Positions 1 through 6,204 are shown, counted from the stretch's first letter. The stretch is DNA of 6,204 nt from Chloroflexota bacterium (GCA_013695505.1 JACDAH010000276.1:1-6204), one strand, 5' to 3'. Made by a program: numbers and translations. Notes: a model not told the origin generated them from the letters alone.

Positions 1-824
1 GTCAGGAGCGTGTTCGGGGCCTCGAGCAGGGGCGAGCCGGTCGGCGGCTCATGGTCGAACACGTCGATCCCGGCTCCGGCCAGCTGGCCGCTCGCCAACG
101 CCTCGGCGACGGCCGCCTCGTCGAGGATCCCGCCGCGGGCGACGTTGAGCAGGATCGTGCCCCGCTTCATCCGGGCGATCTGGTCGCGCCCGATCAGGCC
201 CCGCGTCGTTCGCGTCAGGGGGACATGGACCGTGATCACGTCGGCCCGCTCGATCAGGCGGTCGAACTCCACCAGCTCGACGCCGAAGTGGGCGGCCTGC
301 TCGGCGCTGACGAACGGGTCCGAGGCCAGGACGACCATCTCCATCGCAACCGCACGGACCGCGATCGCCTGGCCGATCTTGCCCAGCCCGACGATCCCGA
401 GGGTCCGGCCGCGCAGCTCGAGGCCGGTGAACTGGGTCCGCTTCCACTCGCCGCGCCGGACCGAGGCATCGGCCGCGGCGACCTTGCGGGCGACGCCGTA
501 GAGCAGCGCGAGCGTGTGCTCGGCGGCCGCGATGGTGTTGCCAGTCGGGGCGTTGACGACGGTGATCCCCGCCGCAGTCGCTGCATCGAGATCGACGTTG
601 TCGACGCCCACCCCGGCCCGGCCGATGACCTGGAGCCGGCTGCCGGCGGCGGCGATCACCGCGGCGTCGACCTGGACCTGGCTGCGGACGACGAGCGCGT
701 CGTATCCGGGCAGGATCGCGCAGAGCTCGTCGCGGGTGATGCCGGGCCGCTCGTCGACGTCGTGCCCGGCCCGCAACCGCTCGACGCCCTCGGGGGCGAT
801 CGGCTCGACGACCAGGATCCTCAC
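1..824 (-). CDS. serA: D-3-phosphoglycerate dehydrogenase, 3' end cut off by window edge
   Basis: Oxidises 3-phosphoglycerate to 3-phosphohydroxypyruvate with NAD+, the first step of the phosphorylated serine pathway, in the cytosol. The frame gives 274 residues and then leaves the window. What is seen: an N-terminal substrate-binding part opening VRILVVEPIAPEGVERL, then a Rossmann domain with GLGKIG at residues 146-151, Asp169 for the NAD ribose (ASDPF), catalytic Arg230 in NVARGG and catalytic Glu259 in DVFDHEPP. The visible end, EAPNTLL, sits just before the TPH segment that carries the catalytic His in this family, so that His and any regulatory ASB/ACT domains lie outside. The GTG start was chosen because it overlaps the upstream aminotransferase stop as GTGA and its N-terminus matches SerA length (the Arg and Glu fall near 230 and 260, as in other PGDHs). 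No strong Shine-Dalgarno precedes it, so translation is probably coupled. SerA is favoured over other D-2-hydroxyacid dehydrogenases by motif and partner gene. Confidence 0.95.
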   Translation of the reverse strand, partial: MRILVVEPIAPEGVERLRAGHDVDERPGITRDELCAILPGYDALVVRSQVQVDAAVIAAAGSRLQVIGRAGVGVDNVDLDAATAAGITVVNAPTGNTIAAAEHTLALLYGVARKVAAADASVRRGEWKRTQFTGLELRGRTLGIVGLGKIGQAIAVRAVAMEMVVLASDPFVSAEQAAHFGVELVEFDRLIERADVITVHVPLTRTTRGLIGRDQIARMKRGTILLNVARGGILDEAAVAEALASGQLAGAGIDVFDHEPPTGSPLLEAPNTLL

Positions 825-2071
825 GCGGTGACGGTGGCCGGGGTCGGCTCGGGCGACTGGTCGGCCCCGAGGGGGGAGCCGACGTCTGAGCCTGGGGCGC
901 TCGCGCCCGCGGCCCCGGTCTGCACCGCAAGCGCGGCAGCCTGGGCCGCGCCGACCGCCCGACCCGGTTCGATCCGACGGCCCTGCTCGAGCGCCACCCG
1001 CTCGAGAACTGCGATGACGCCAAGGATCTCGTCGACCGTCACCGAGCCGAGGTGTCCGAGCCGGAAGATCTTCCCTGTCAGCTTGCCCTGGCCGCCGGCG
1101 AGGACGACCCCGTGGCTCTTGATCGCGGTGTTGAACGGCTTCCAGTCGTGGCCGTCAGGGAGGTTGGCCGCGGTGACGGTCTTCGACGCGAACCGCGGGT
1201 CGGCGAAGAGGCTGAACCCAAGGGTCTCGAGACCCGCCCGTGCCGCCGCTGCGCATGCCTCGTGACGGGCGAACACCCCGTCCTTACCCTCCGCGTGCAT
1301 CAGTCGGAGCCCCTCGTCGACCTGGTAGACGACCGCGATCGCCGGAGTGAACGGCGTCTGGCCGAGTGCCGCCGACTCGCGGTGGGAGCGAAGGTCGAGA
1401 TAGAACCGCGGCATCTTCGCGGTCTCGATGGCGGCCCAGCCGCGCTCCGATGCCGCGATCATCGCCAGGCCCGGAGCGGCCATCCACGCCTTCTGCGACC
1501 CGGTCACGACCAGGTCGATGCCCCATGCATCCATCTCGAACGGCACGGCACCCAGGCCGGACACCGAATCGACGAGGATCAGCGTCTCGGGCGCGACATC
1601 GCGGATGGCGGCTGCGAGCTCCGCGACGGGGTTCATCACCCCGGTCGAGGTCTCGTTGTGGGTCAGCAGGACGGCGCGATAGCCGGGATTCGCGGCGAGC
1701 GCGTCTCGGACGACGGCCGGATCGGCTGCATAGCCCCACTCGACCTCGATCTTCGTCACGTCCGCGCCATAGATCCCGGCGATCTTCGCGAATCGGTCGC
1801 CGAAGCTGCCGATCGAGACGCCGAGGACGCGATCGCCGGGGGAGAGGGTGTTGACGATCGCGGCCTCGAGACCGCCCGAGCCGGCGCACGTCAGCATCGC
1901 AACGTCGCTGGTCGTGCCGAAGAACGGCTTCATTCCATCGAGGATTCGGCCGAGCATCGCCGCGAACTCGGGTCCGCGATGGTTGATCATCTGGTGCCCG
2001 CCGGCTTCGCGCACCGATGGCGGAAGGGCGGTCGGCCCGGGGATCCGAAGGTTGGGCTCGAAGCGGTCCAC
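821..2071 (-). CDS. Class V PLP aminotransferase, alanine-glyoxylate type; probable phosphoserine aminotransferase
   Basis: A 416-residue cytosolic PLP enzyme that probably transfers the amino group of glutamate to 3-phosphohydroxypyruvate, giving phosphoserine. Seen: N-terminal IPGPTALPP (residues 10-18); INHRGPEF (29-36); the phosphate-binding turn AGSGGLEAA (63-71); the THNETSTG active-site loop (137-144); Asp168 of VDSVSGLG for the pyridine nitrogen; and Schiff-base Lys194 in TGSQKAW. These features mark the AGXT/serine-pyruvate aminotransferase branch rather than classical SerC. Archaeal members such as MJ0959 act as phosphoserine aminotransferases, and the four-base overlap with serA argues for the same role here. 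Alanine-glyoxylate or serine-glyoxylate transamination remains possible. The GTG start has AGGAG nine bases upstream and sits directly before the conserved N-terminus; the frame stays open up to 2674, but that part shadows the opposite-strand gene. Residues 365-416 form an Ala/Pro/Ser-rich tail beyond the normal fold. No serC is visible elsewhere in the window. Confidence 0.93.
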   Translation of the reverse strand: MDRFEPNLRIPGPTALPPSVREAGGHQMINHRGPEFAAMLGRILDGMKPFFGTTSDVAMLTCAGSGGLEAAIVNTLSPGDRVLGVSIGSFGDRFAKIAGIYGADVTKIEVEWGYAADPAVVRDALAANPGYRAVLLTHNETSTGVMNPVAELAAAIRDVAPETLILVDSVSGLGAVPFEMDAWGIDLVVTGSQKAWMAAPGLAMIAASERGWAAIETAKMPRFYLDLRSHRESAALGQTPFTPAIAVVYQVDEGLRLMHAEGKDGVFARHEACAAAARAGLETLGFSLFADPRFASKTVTAANLPDGHDWKPFNTAIKSHGVVLAGGQGKLTGKIFRLGHLGSVTVDEILGVIAVLERVALEQGRRIEPGRAVGAAQAAALAVQTGAAGASAPGSDVGSPLGADQSPEPTPATVTA

Positions 2072-2080
2072 TGGGGAATT

Positions 2081-2085
2081 CTCCT
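2081..2085 (-). promoter_or_regulatory. Ribosome binding site of the aminotransferase gene
   Basis: AGGAG on the minus strand, nine bases before the GTG at 2071. It decides the start, because the same frame stays open for about 600 more bases upstream. Confidence 0.8.
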
Positions 2086-2150
2086 GGGCGGCGTGGGCAG
2101 ACGACGGGGTCGGTGACGGTGCCCCGATGGTCGCAGAAGCGCCGCGATCG

Positions 2151-2167
2151 TGCCAGTGCCTGCCAGT
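2151..2167. repeat. TGCCAGT direct repeat, 10-base period, possible operator
   Basis: Two identical heptamers, TGCCAGT at 2151-2157 and at 2161-2167, lie three bases apart. Their starts are thus one helical turn apart on the same DNA face. They lie about 80-100 bases upstream of the aminotransferase GTG and about 120-140 upstream of the C39-like gene start. A tandem activator or repressor site is a possible reading; chance is the alternative. One further TGCCAGT occurs inside serA (539-545) with no partner. Confidence 0.3.
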
Positions 2168-2275
2168 CTCCGGCGACGACGAAGGACGTTGCCCGATCGA
2201 TCCACGCGGCCGACCGGTTTGGGGCCGGCGTCGCAGCCTGCCGCCCCCGAACGTCAACCCTCGACCACCCGAGAC

Positions 2276-2279
2276 GGAG
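2276..2279 (+). promoter_or_regulatory. Ribosome binding site supporting the TTG start of the C39-like gene
   Basis: GGAG followed by nine bases and then TTG at 2289. It is the best-spaced purine run before the transmembrane segment. No ATG or GTG is available in frame between here and that segment. Confidence 0.5.
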
Positions 2280-2288
2280 CCCTGTCCC

Positions 2289-3260
2289 TTGCATTTCCCG
2301 CGAGCCCGCGTTCCCGCCGCATTCCCTCGCCTCCGAACAGACGGCCGCCGCACCCGCCGCAGGAACGCCCTGATCGCGGTCCTTCTCGTCGGGCTGGTCG
2401 GCGGCGTCATCGGCCTCGGGGCGATCGCGACCAACACGATGGGCGCAGGGCGCCTGTTCGAGCGGTTCGTCGCCAAGGTCGACGGCTTCCTCGCCGGGCC
2501 GCCGCCGCCCGACCGGGTCACGGAGCCGACGCTCGTCGTCACGCCCAGGCCCGCCAGCCCGTCGGCGAACCCGACGCCGACCCTGCCGCCCGCCGAAAGT
2601 GGCAAGCCCCCGCCAACCCCGGCACCGACGCCGACGCCGATCCCCCGCGTCGCGGTCGACGTCGACATCCTCAAGGATCATGAGGCGGTCTTCGCCCATG
2701 AACTGCACGAGGACTGGTGCTCCCCCGCCGGGGTTTCGATGGTTCTCGCCATCCTCGACAAGGGTGCACCGACCGAGGCGCGCCAGCGGGAGCTCGCGAG
2801 CCGGATCCACGAATGGGAGACGTACAGCGACAGCCACAACCTCCAATGGGGGCCGTCGGCGATGGTCAAGGCCCTCTCCGCGTACGGCGCCGTCGGATAC
2901 AGGGTCGTCGCCTACGAAACACGGGCCGACGCGCTCCGAGGCGCCGCCAGCGCGATCAGCACGACCAACTCGCCGGCGATCCTCCTTGCCTGGCGCGGCG
3001 CCCACACCTGGATCATGACCGGCTACCGGGCGAACGCCGACCCGAGCGTCTTCGACGACGCCAAGGTCAGCGGGACCTACATCCTCGATCCGTGGTTCCC
3101 GTGGAACTCGTCCATCTGGGGCCAGTCCGACCCACCGGGCACCTTCCAGGATGCGTCGGAAATGGTCCGCAACTTCCTGGCGTGGAAGCGACCGGAGGGC
3201 CTGTATCCCGGTCGCGACGGCAACTTCATCGTCGTCCAGCCGACGGTCCCGCGCACCTGA
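2289..3260 (+). CDS. Membrane-anchored C39-like cysteine peptidase
   Basis: Predicted 323-residue protein whose catalytic domain faces outside the cytoplasm; the substrate is unknown. Domains in order: a basic N-terminus with an Arg run (residues 20-25); one hydrophobic segment at about 27-48 that serves as signal anchor; a Pro/Thr-rich linker at about 71-119, including PTPAPTPTPIP; then a papain-like domain at about 125-318 resembling the C39_2 family. Proposed catalytic residues are Cys144 (DWCSPAGVSMVL), His239 (GAHTWIMTGY) and Asp267 (ILDPWFP). At Cys minus 6, where C39 enzymes usually have Gln, there is Glu138, and the usual CGP is CSP. No ABC transporter or double-Gly leader substrate is nearby, so this is not a bacteriocin exporter peptidase. 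The TTG start is inferred from the ribosome site and from the position of the anchor; an upstream ATG at 2127 would add 54 non-conserved-looking residues. It converges on the murJ-like gene with a 21-base gap. The fold assignment is by eye. Confidence 0.78.
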   Translation: MHFPRARVPAAFPRLRTDGRRTRRRNALIAVLLVGLVGGVIGLGAIATNTMGAGRLFERFVAKVDGFLAGPPPPDRVTEPTLVVTPRPASPSANPTPTLPPAESGKPPPTPAPTPTPIPRVAVDVDILKDHEAVFAHELHEDWCSPAGVSMVLAILDKGAPTEARQRELASRIHEWETYSDSHNLQWGPSAMVKALSAYGAVGYRVVAYETRADALRGAASAISTTNSPAILLAWRGAHTWIMTGYRANADPSVFDDAKVSGTYILDPWFPWNSSIWGQSDPPGTFQDASEMVRNFLAWKRPEGLYPGRDGNFIVVQPTVPRT

Positions 3261-3281
3261 CCGACCCCCGGCCCGCCGGCG

Positions 3282-4673
3282 TCAGCCCGAATCATCGTCC
3301 GCGATCGGGACCGCGGCCAACGGCGGCGACCCGATCGTGCCGGTCCGGCCGACCCGCCTCGCGACGGCGACCACGAGCACCGCGATCTTGACGGCGCCGC
3401 CGGCGGCATAGGCGAGCGCGATCCCGGTCACGCCGATCGCGGGCACGAGGACCTGCGAGGCGACGACGAGGACCGCGAGCCCGGAGATCGAGGCCGCGAC
3501 CTGCCAGATCGTGTTGTGGGTCGCGTACAGGGCCCGCGACAGGGGATAGGAGAGGCCGTCGATCGGGATCGAGATCGTGAAGGCGAGGAGGAGCCCTGCC
3601 GTCAGGTTCACGGCGTCCGGTCCGAACCGCCCGCCACCGAGAAGGATCGAGACGAGCGGTCGGGAGAGGATCGCAAGGACGACGGCGGCGAGGGTCGTCA
3701 GAGCCCCGATCGTCACGACATTACGGATGAGGGTTCGCCGGAACAGGGCGGTGTCGCCGACGGCGTAGGCCCGCGACAGGACGGGAAAGACCGCGAGGGA
3801 GAACGCGATGGCGATCACCTGGACGGGGACGAACTGGTAGTCGAGGACGTAGGACAGCGCCGACGCGGTGCCGGCGGCGACGCCCGCCGCGAGGACGGTC
3901 ATGAATGACACGATGATTGGATCGATCGGGTAGCTGACCATCCGCGGCAGCATCAGCGCGAGGAACTCGCGAAACGGCGGCGTCTTGAAGCCGAAGCCCG
4001 GGCGGATCCGGAACCCGATCCGGTGCGCCCCGATCGCCCGAATCGTGACGTGGGCGACCGCGCCGCCGACCGCGCCGATCGCGGGCCCGTAGATCCCGAC
4101 GGACGGCACGAGAAGGACCGCCCCGATGACGATCCCGGTCGTGTAGAGGATCGGCGCGAGGCCATAGAGCAGGAACTGGCGGCGGACGACCAGGACGTCG
4201 GCCAGGGTGTTCGAGGCGGCGAACAGGATCTGGGCGACGCAGTTGATCCGAAGCAGGTTCACGTAGAGCGCGCGCGTCGGGGCATCGAAGTCCTTCCAGA
4301 CCGTGTCGGCGATCCACGGCGCGGCGACGAACAGGATCGCGACGGCGACGGTCATGACCGCGACTGCCCCGGTGAGGACCGTCTGGCCGAACGCCTCCGC
4401 CTCGCGCCGGCCGGCCTCGTCGTCGGTGCCGAGGAGCCGGCTGAAGATCGGCACGAATGGCGCGGATAGCCCCGACGCGACGAGGATGTCGAGCGCGATC
4501 TCCGGGATCCGGAAGGCCGCGTTGTAGGCGTCCAGCTCCGGCCCGGCGCCGAACTCATTGGCGAGGATCCGGTTCCGGACGATCCCGGCGGCAAAGTAGC
4601 CGAACGACAGGACCGACAGGAGGAGCGCCCCGCGCGGGAACACGCGGTCGATGAGTCGGCGGAGCAGGGTCAT
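3282..4673 (-). CDS. murJ: MurJ/MviN-family lipid II flippase-like membrane protein
   Basis: Polytopic inner-membrane protein of the MOP superfamily. MurJ flips lipid II outward for peptidoglycan synthesis. The 463 residues contain the MurJ signature near the N-terminus: VRNRILANEFGAG (32-44), LDAYNAAFRIPE (47-58) and SAPFVPIFSRL (70-80). I count about 12 hydrophobic segments; E. coli MurJ has 14 and is about 50 residues longer, and the missing length is at the C-terminus, which here is a short tail ending DDDSG. By hand alignment with E. coli MurJ recalled from memory, R24 and D39 are kept (R33, D48), but R18, R52 and R270 become F27, L61 and D278. It may therefore be a divergent MurJ or a flippase for another lipid-linked sugar. 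The ATG at 4673 is the only good in-frame start; it has no adjacent ribosome site but overlaps the stop of a 9-codon leader frame (ATGA). It lies 113 bases after rarA on the same strand. Confidence 0.9.
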   Translation of the reverse strand: MTLLRRLIDRVFPRGALLLSVLSFGYFAAGIVRNRILANEFGAGPELDAYNAAFRIPEIALDILVASGLSAPFVPIFSRLLGTDDEAGRREAEAFGQTVLTGAVAVMTVAVAILFVAAPWIADTVWKDFDAPTRALYVNLLRINCVAQILFAASNTLADVLVVRRQFLLYGLAPILYTTGIVIGAVLLVPSVGIYGPAIGAVGGAVAHVTIRAIGAHRIGFRIRPGFGFKTPPFREFLALMLPRMVSYPIDPIIVSFMTVLAAGVAAGTASALSYVLDYQFVPVQVIAIAFSLAVFPVLSRAYAVGDTALFRRTLIRNVVTIGALTTLAAVVLAILSRPLVSILLGGGRFGPDAVNLTAGLLLAFTISIPIDGLSYPLSRALYATHNTIWQVAASISGLAVLVVASQVLVPAIGVTGIALAYAAGGAVKIAVLVVAVARRVGRTGTIGSPPLAAVPIADDDSG

Positions 4674-4699
4674 ACGGGCTTGGGCGTCCGGACCGGCAT
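4670..4699 (-). CDS. Possible 9-codon leader frame overlapping the murJ start
   Basis: ATG at 4699 opens MPVRTPKPV and stops at TGA, which overlaps the murJ ATG as ATGA. The only strong Shine-Dalgarno of the interval, AGGAGG, lies four bases before this ATG and 30 bases before the murJ ATG, too far to serve murJ directly. Ribosomes could load on the leader and reinitiate at murJ. The peptide is Pro/Arg/Lys-rich, with no run of one amino acid as in classical attenuators. It could equally be chance, with murJ translated by another route. Confidence 0.35.
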   Translation of the reverse strand: MPVRTPKPV

Positions 4700-4703
4700 C
4701 GTT

Positions 4704-4709
4704 CCTCCT
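4704..4709 (-). promoter_or_regulatory. Strong Shine-Dalgarno AGGAGG ahead of the leader frame
   Basis: A perfect AGGAGG on the minus strand. The spacing is four bases to the leader ATG, which is short but usable, and 30 bases to the murJ ATG. It decides between direct and leader-coupled initiation of murJ. Confidence 0.55.
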
Positions 4710-4715
4710 GGTCGG

Positions 4716-4721
4716 ATCGTA
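4716..4721 (-). promoter_or_regulatory. Weak candidate -10 box before the leader/murJ
   Basis: TACGAT on the minus strand fits TANNNT and would start a transcript a few bases ahead of the AGGAGG. No recognisable -35 lies about 17 bases upstream. It is one of very few TA-containing hexamers in this interval. Read-through from rarA is the alternative. Confidence 0.2.
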
Positions 4722-4786
4722 TGGGGAGGGACGATCGCCCGGGAGCCCCTGCGACGCCGGACATGGGCCCAGCCCGAGCCCGTCGC

Positions 4787-6204
4787 CTAGCTCGCGTCCT
4801 TCTTCTGGGTCTCGGCGAGCTTCTTGCGATTGATCTCGCGCGGCTTCAGGGCGTCCGACATCGACGCCGTCGGCGGGTCGACCCGGTTCTTCCGGCGTGG
4901 CTTCTCCTCGCGAGCACGGGCGCGCGCGTCCATCCGGGCCGCGACCGTCGATTCGTAGCCCTGGTCGTTCGGGACGTAGTAGCGCCGGTCGACCAGCTCG
5001 TCGGGCAGGTACTGCTGGCTCACGTCGTCGCCTTCGTAGTCGTGCGGAAACTTGTAGCCGACGCCGATCCCATGTGCCTTCATCCGGCGATCTCCGGCGC
5101 TGCGCAGGTGATTCGGCACCGGCAGCGAGCCGAGCTTCATCACGTCCGCCATCGCCGCCCCGTACGCTCGCCCGACCGAGTCCGACTTCGGCGCCGACGC
5201 GATGTGGATCGTCGCCTGGGCGAGGGCGTATTGAGCCTCGGGCAGCCCGATGTGGTCGAGCGCCTGGGCCGCCGCGACGGCGACCTGCAGGGCGCGCGGG
5301 TCGGCGTTGCCGACGTCCTCCGAAGCGCTGATGATCAGCCGCCGGACGATGAACCGGGGATCCTCGCCGGCCGCGATCATGGCGGCCAGCCAGTAGAGAG
5401 CCGCATCCGGGTCGTTGCCGCGGAGGCTCTTGATGAACGCCGAGACGGTGTCGTAGTGGCCGTCGCCCGCGCGGTCGTAGGCGAGGATCCGCTGCTGAGC
5501 CGCCGCCTCGACGTCCTCCAGTCGCGGCGACACCCGGCCGTCCTTGTCGCGGATCCCCTCGTCCTCGGCCAGCGCGGCGGCACCCTCGAGGACGTTCATC
5601 GCCGTTCGCGCGTCGCCGCCGGCCAACGACACGAGGTGGTCGAAGGCCGCCTCGTCGAGCGCCACGCCGCCCTTCGGTCCGAGGACGCCCGCCAGACCTC
5701 GCTCTCCGTCATCGAGCGCGCGCCGGACGACCGTTGCCACGTCCGCGTCGGCGAGCGTCTCGAGCCGCCAGACTCGCATCCGCGACAGGAGCGCGGCGTT
5801 GACCTCGAAGTAGGGGTTCTCGGTCGTGGCCCCGATCAGGGTGACGGTGCCGTCCTCGACGTGGGGCAGGAGGGCGTCCTGTTGGGCCTTGTTGAAGCGG
5901 TGGATCTCGTCGAGGAAGAGGACGGTCCGCTGCTGGTTGAGGGCGAGCCGGTCTTGGGCCTCGGCGATCGTTGTCCGAACCTCGGCGACGCCGCTCATCA
6001 CCGCTGACAGGCTGACGAAATGGGCGCCGATCTCCTGCGACAGGAGGCGGGCGAGGCTCGTCTTGCCGGTCCCCGGCGGGCCCCACAGGAGCGTCGACGA
6101 CAGGTGGCCGCGGGCGACGCTCCGACGGAGCGGACCGCGCTCCCCGACGAGGTGCTCCTGGCCGACGAACTCGGCCAGCGATCGCGGGCGCATCCGGGCG
6201 GCCA
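4787..6204 (-). CDS. rarA: Replication-associated recombination protein A (AAA+ ATPase), 5' end cut off by window edge
   Basis: RarA/MgsA is a tetrameric AAA+ ATPase of the clamp-loader-like group that acts at stalled or gapped replication forks. Numbering from the Met at 6193: Walker A GPPGTGKT (38-45); Walker [11 protein letters not shown] (91-100, Asp95-Glu96); sensor 1 ATTEN (122-126); arginine finger Arg138 in LLSR; sensor 2 GGDAR (192-196); then the MgsA C-terminal region with GDGHYD (243-248), [14 protein letters not shown] (255-268), YKFPHDY and QQYLPDEL. The frame continues through that Met to the edge as AAR, matching the PLA-x-RMRPR opening usual in RarA, so the true start lies outside. 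After the usual end (GYE, about 414) comes a 54-residue charged tail, rich in Lys and Arg in its last 40 residues. The stop is TAG. It lies 113 bases upstream of the leader/murJ on the same strand; no clear terminator is seen between them. Identification is secure. Confidence 0.97.
   Translation of the reverse strand, partial: AARMRPRSLAEFVGQEHLVGERGPLRRSVARGHLSSTLLWGPPGTGKTSLARLLSQEIGAHFVSLSAVMSGVAEVRTTIAEAQDRLALNQQRTVLFLDEIHRFNKAQQDALLPHVEDGTVTLIGATTENPYFEVNAALLSRMRVWRLETLADADVATVVRRALDDGERGLAGVLGPKGGVALDEAAFDHLVSLAGGDARTAMNVLEGAAALAEDEGIRDKDGRVSPRLEDVEAAAQQRILAYDRAGDGHYDTVSAFIKSLRGNDPDAALYWLAAMIAAGEDPRFIVRRLIISASEDVGNADPRALQVAVAAAQALDHIGLPEAQYALAQATIHIASAPKSDSVGRAYGAAMADVMKLGSLPVPNHLRSAGDRRMKAHGIGVGYKFPHDYEGDDVSQQYLPDELVDRRYYVPNDQGYESTVAARMDARARAREEKPRRKNRVDPPTASMSDALKPREINRKKLAETQKKDAS

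Larger units (their letters stand above)
2072..2288. other. Divergent intergenic region between the serine unit and the C39-like gene
   Basis: These 217 bases separate two divergent starts and should hold both promoters. I see the two ribosome binding sites and a TGCCAGT direct repeat. From 2101 to 2289 there is no TA dinucleotide on either strand, so no TANNNT-type -10 box can be placed. A TTGACG that could serve as a minus-strand -35 box lies at 2252-2257, but nothing like a -10 follows at the right distance. No T-box motif or other riboswitch was recognised in the leader of the serine unit. Both strands have open frames through here, but they look like extensions of the flanking genes rather than separate genes. 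Confidence 0.6.

Noticed and set aside
51..1265. Long plus-strand open frame of about 400 residues
   Set aside because: It is the antisense shadow of serA and the aminotransferase: Asp/Arg/Gly-rich with no fold-like pattern, while the minus strand carries full catalytic motifs.
2072..2160. T-box or amino-acid riboswitch ahead of the serine unit
   Set aside because: No T-box GGUGGNACC-like sequence and no stem followed by a U-tract was found on the minus strand.
1848..2288. Open plus-strand extension upstream of the C39-like gene
   Set aside because: It runs antisense through the aminotransferase N-terminus and puts over 140 unrelated residues before the membrane anchor; the shadow pattern is usual at this GC content.
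2072..2674. Open minus-strand extension of the aminotransferase frame, which would give a protein of about 617 residues
   Set aside because: It lies opposite the C39-like gene, shows no aminotransferase-like sequence, and a GTG with a good AGGAG sits exactly before the conserved N-terminus.
1284..3005. Long minus-strand open frame of about 570 residues
   Set aside because: It spans two real genes in the wrong frame and is Arg/Asp-rich, typical of out-of-frame high-GC translation.
2289..3260. Bacteriocin-exporter (ABC-linked C39) peptidase system
   Set aside because: No ATP-binding cassette, no multi-span transporter fused or adjacent on the same strand, and no small double-Gly precursor gene are present.
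3261..3281. Possible bidirectional terminator between the C39-like and murJ genes
   Set aside because: Only a 4-base CCGG/CCGG stem with a 4-base loop can form, and there is no T-run on either side.
4710..4786. Possible rho-independent terminator after rarA
   Set aside because: Several GGGCCC and CCCGGG palindromes occur, but no stem longer than a few pairs and no following U-tract was found.
4721..6007. Long plus-strand open frame of about 430 residues
   Set aside because: It is the antisense shadow of rarA, whose Walker and sensor motifs are intact on the minus strand.

Overview
The window is GC-rich (roughly 70% by eye), compact, ordinary-looking bacterial chromosome. It uses GTG and TTG starts and ends Ile codons almost always in C. 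The gene mix is an alanine-glyoxylate-type aminotransferase coupled to SerA, a Pro-linker C39-like peptidase with a single membrane anchor, a short MurJ-like flippase, and RarA. This would fit a high-GC Chloroflexota (Limnocylindria-like) or another GC-rich Gram-positive-type lineage. That assignment is inference from gene style, not a marker-based placement. I see no mobile element, phage gene, CRISPR array, tRNA or rRNA.

Layout, left to right. (1) Positions 1-2071, minus strand: a two-gene serine biosynthesis unit. The upstream gene is a class V PLP aminotransferase (821-2071), the probable phosphoserine aminotransferase. It overlaps by four bases (GTGA) the start of serA, D-3-phosphoglycerate dehydrogenase, which runs off the left edge just before its catalytic His. 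(2) Positions 2072-2288: a divergent intergenic region with a TGCCAGT direct repeat at a 10-base period and no TA dinucleotide between 2101 and 2289. (3) Positions 2289-3260, plus strand: a membrane-anchored, probably exported C39-like cysteine peptidase of unknown target. (4) After only 21 bases, converging from the other side, a MurJ/MviN-family flippase (3282-4673, minus), preceded by a 9-codon leader frame that carries the only strong Shine-Dalgarno sequence there. (5) Positions 4787-6204, minus strand: RarA/MgsA, an AAA+ replication-recombination factor, cut off at its N-terminus by the right edge.

How the genes relate. The aminotransferase and SerA catalyse consecutive steps from 3-phosphoglycerate to phosphoserine, and their overlap implies coupled translation. 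rarA and murJ are co-oriented and 113 bases apart, so they may be co-transcribed, but they act in unrelated processes (stalled forks; cell-envelope precursor export). The C39-like gene stands alone. I find no convincing evidence for a new multi-gene system. The points most worth a second look are the MurJ-like protein that lacks arginines known to be essential in E. coli MurJ, the variant active site of the C39-like peptidase, and the leader frame ahead of murJ.
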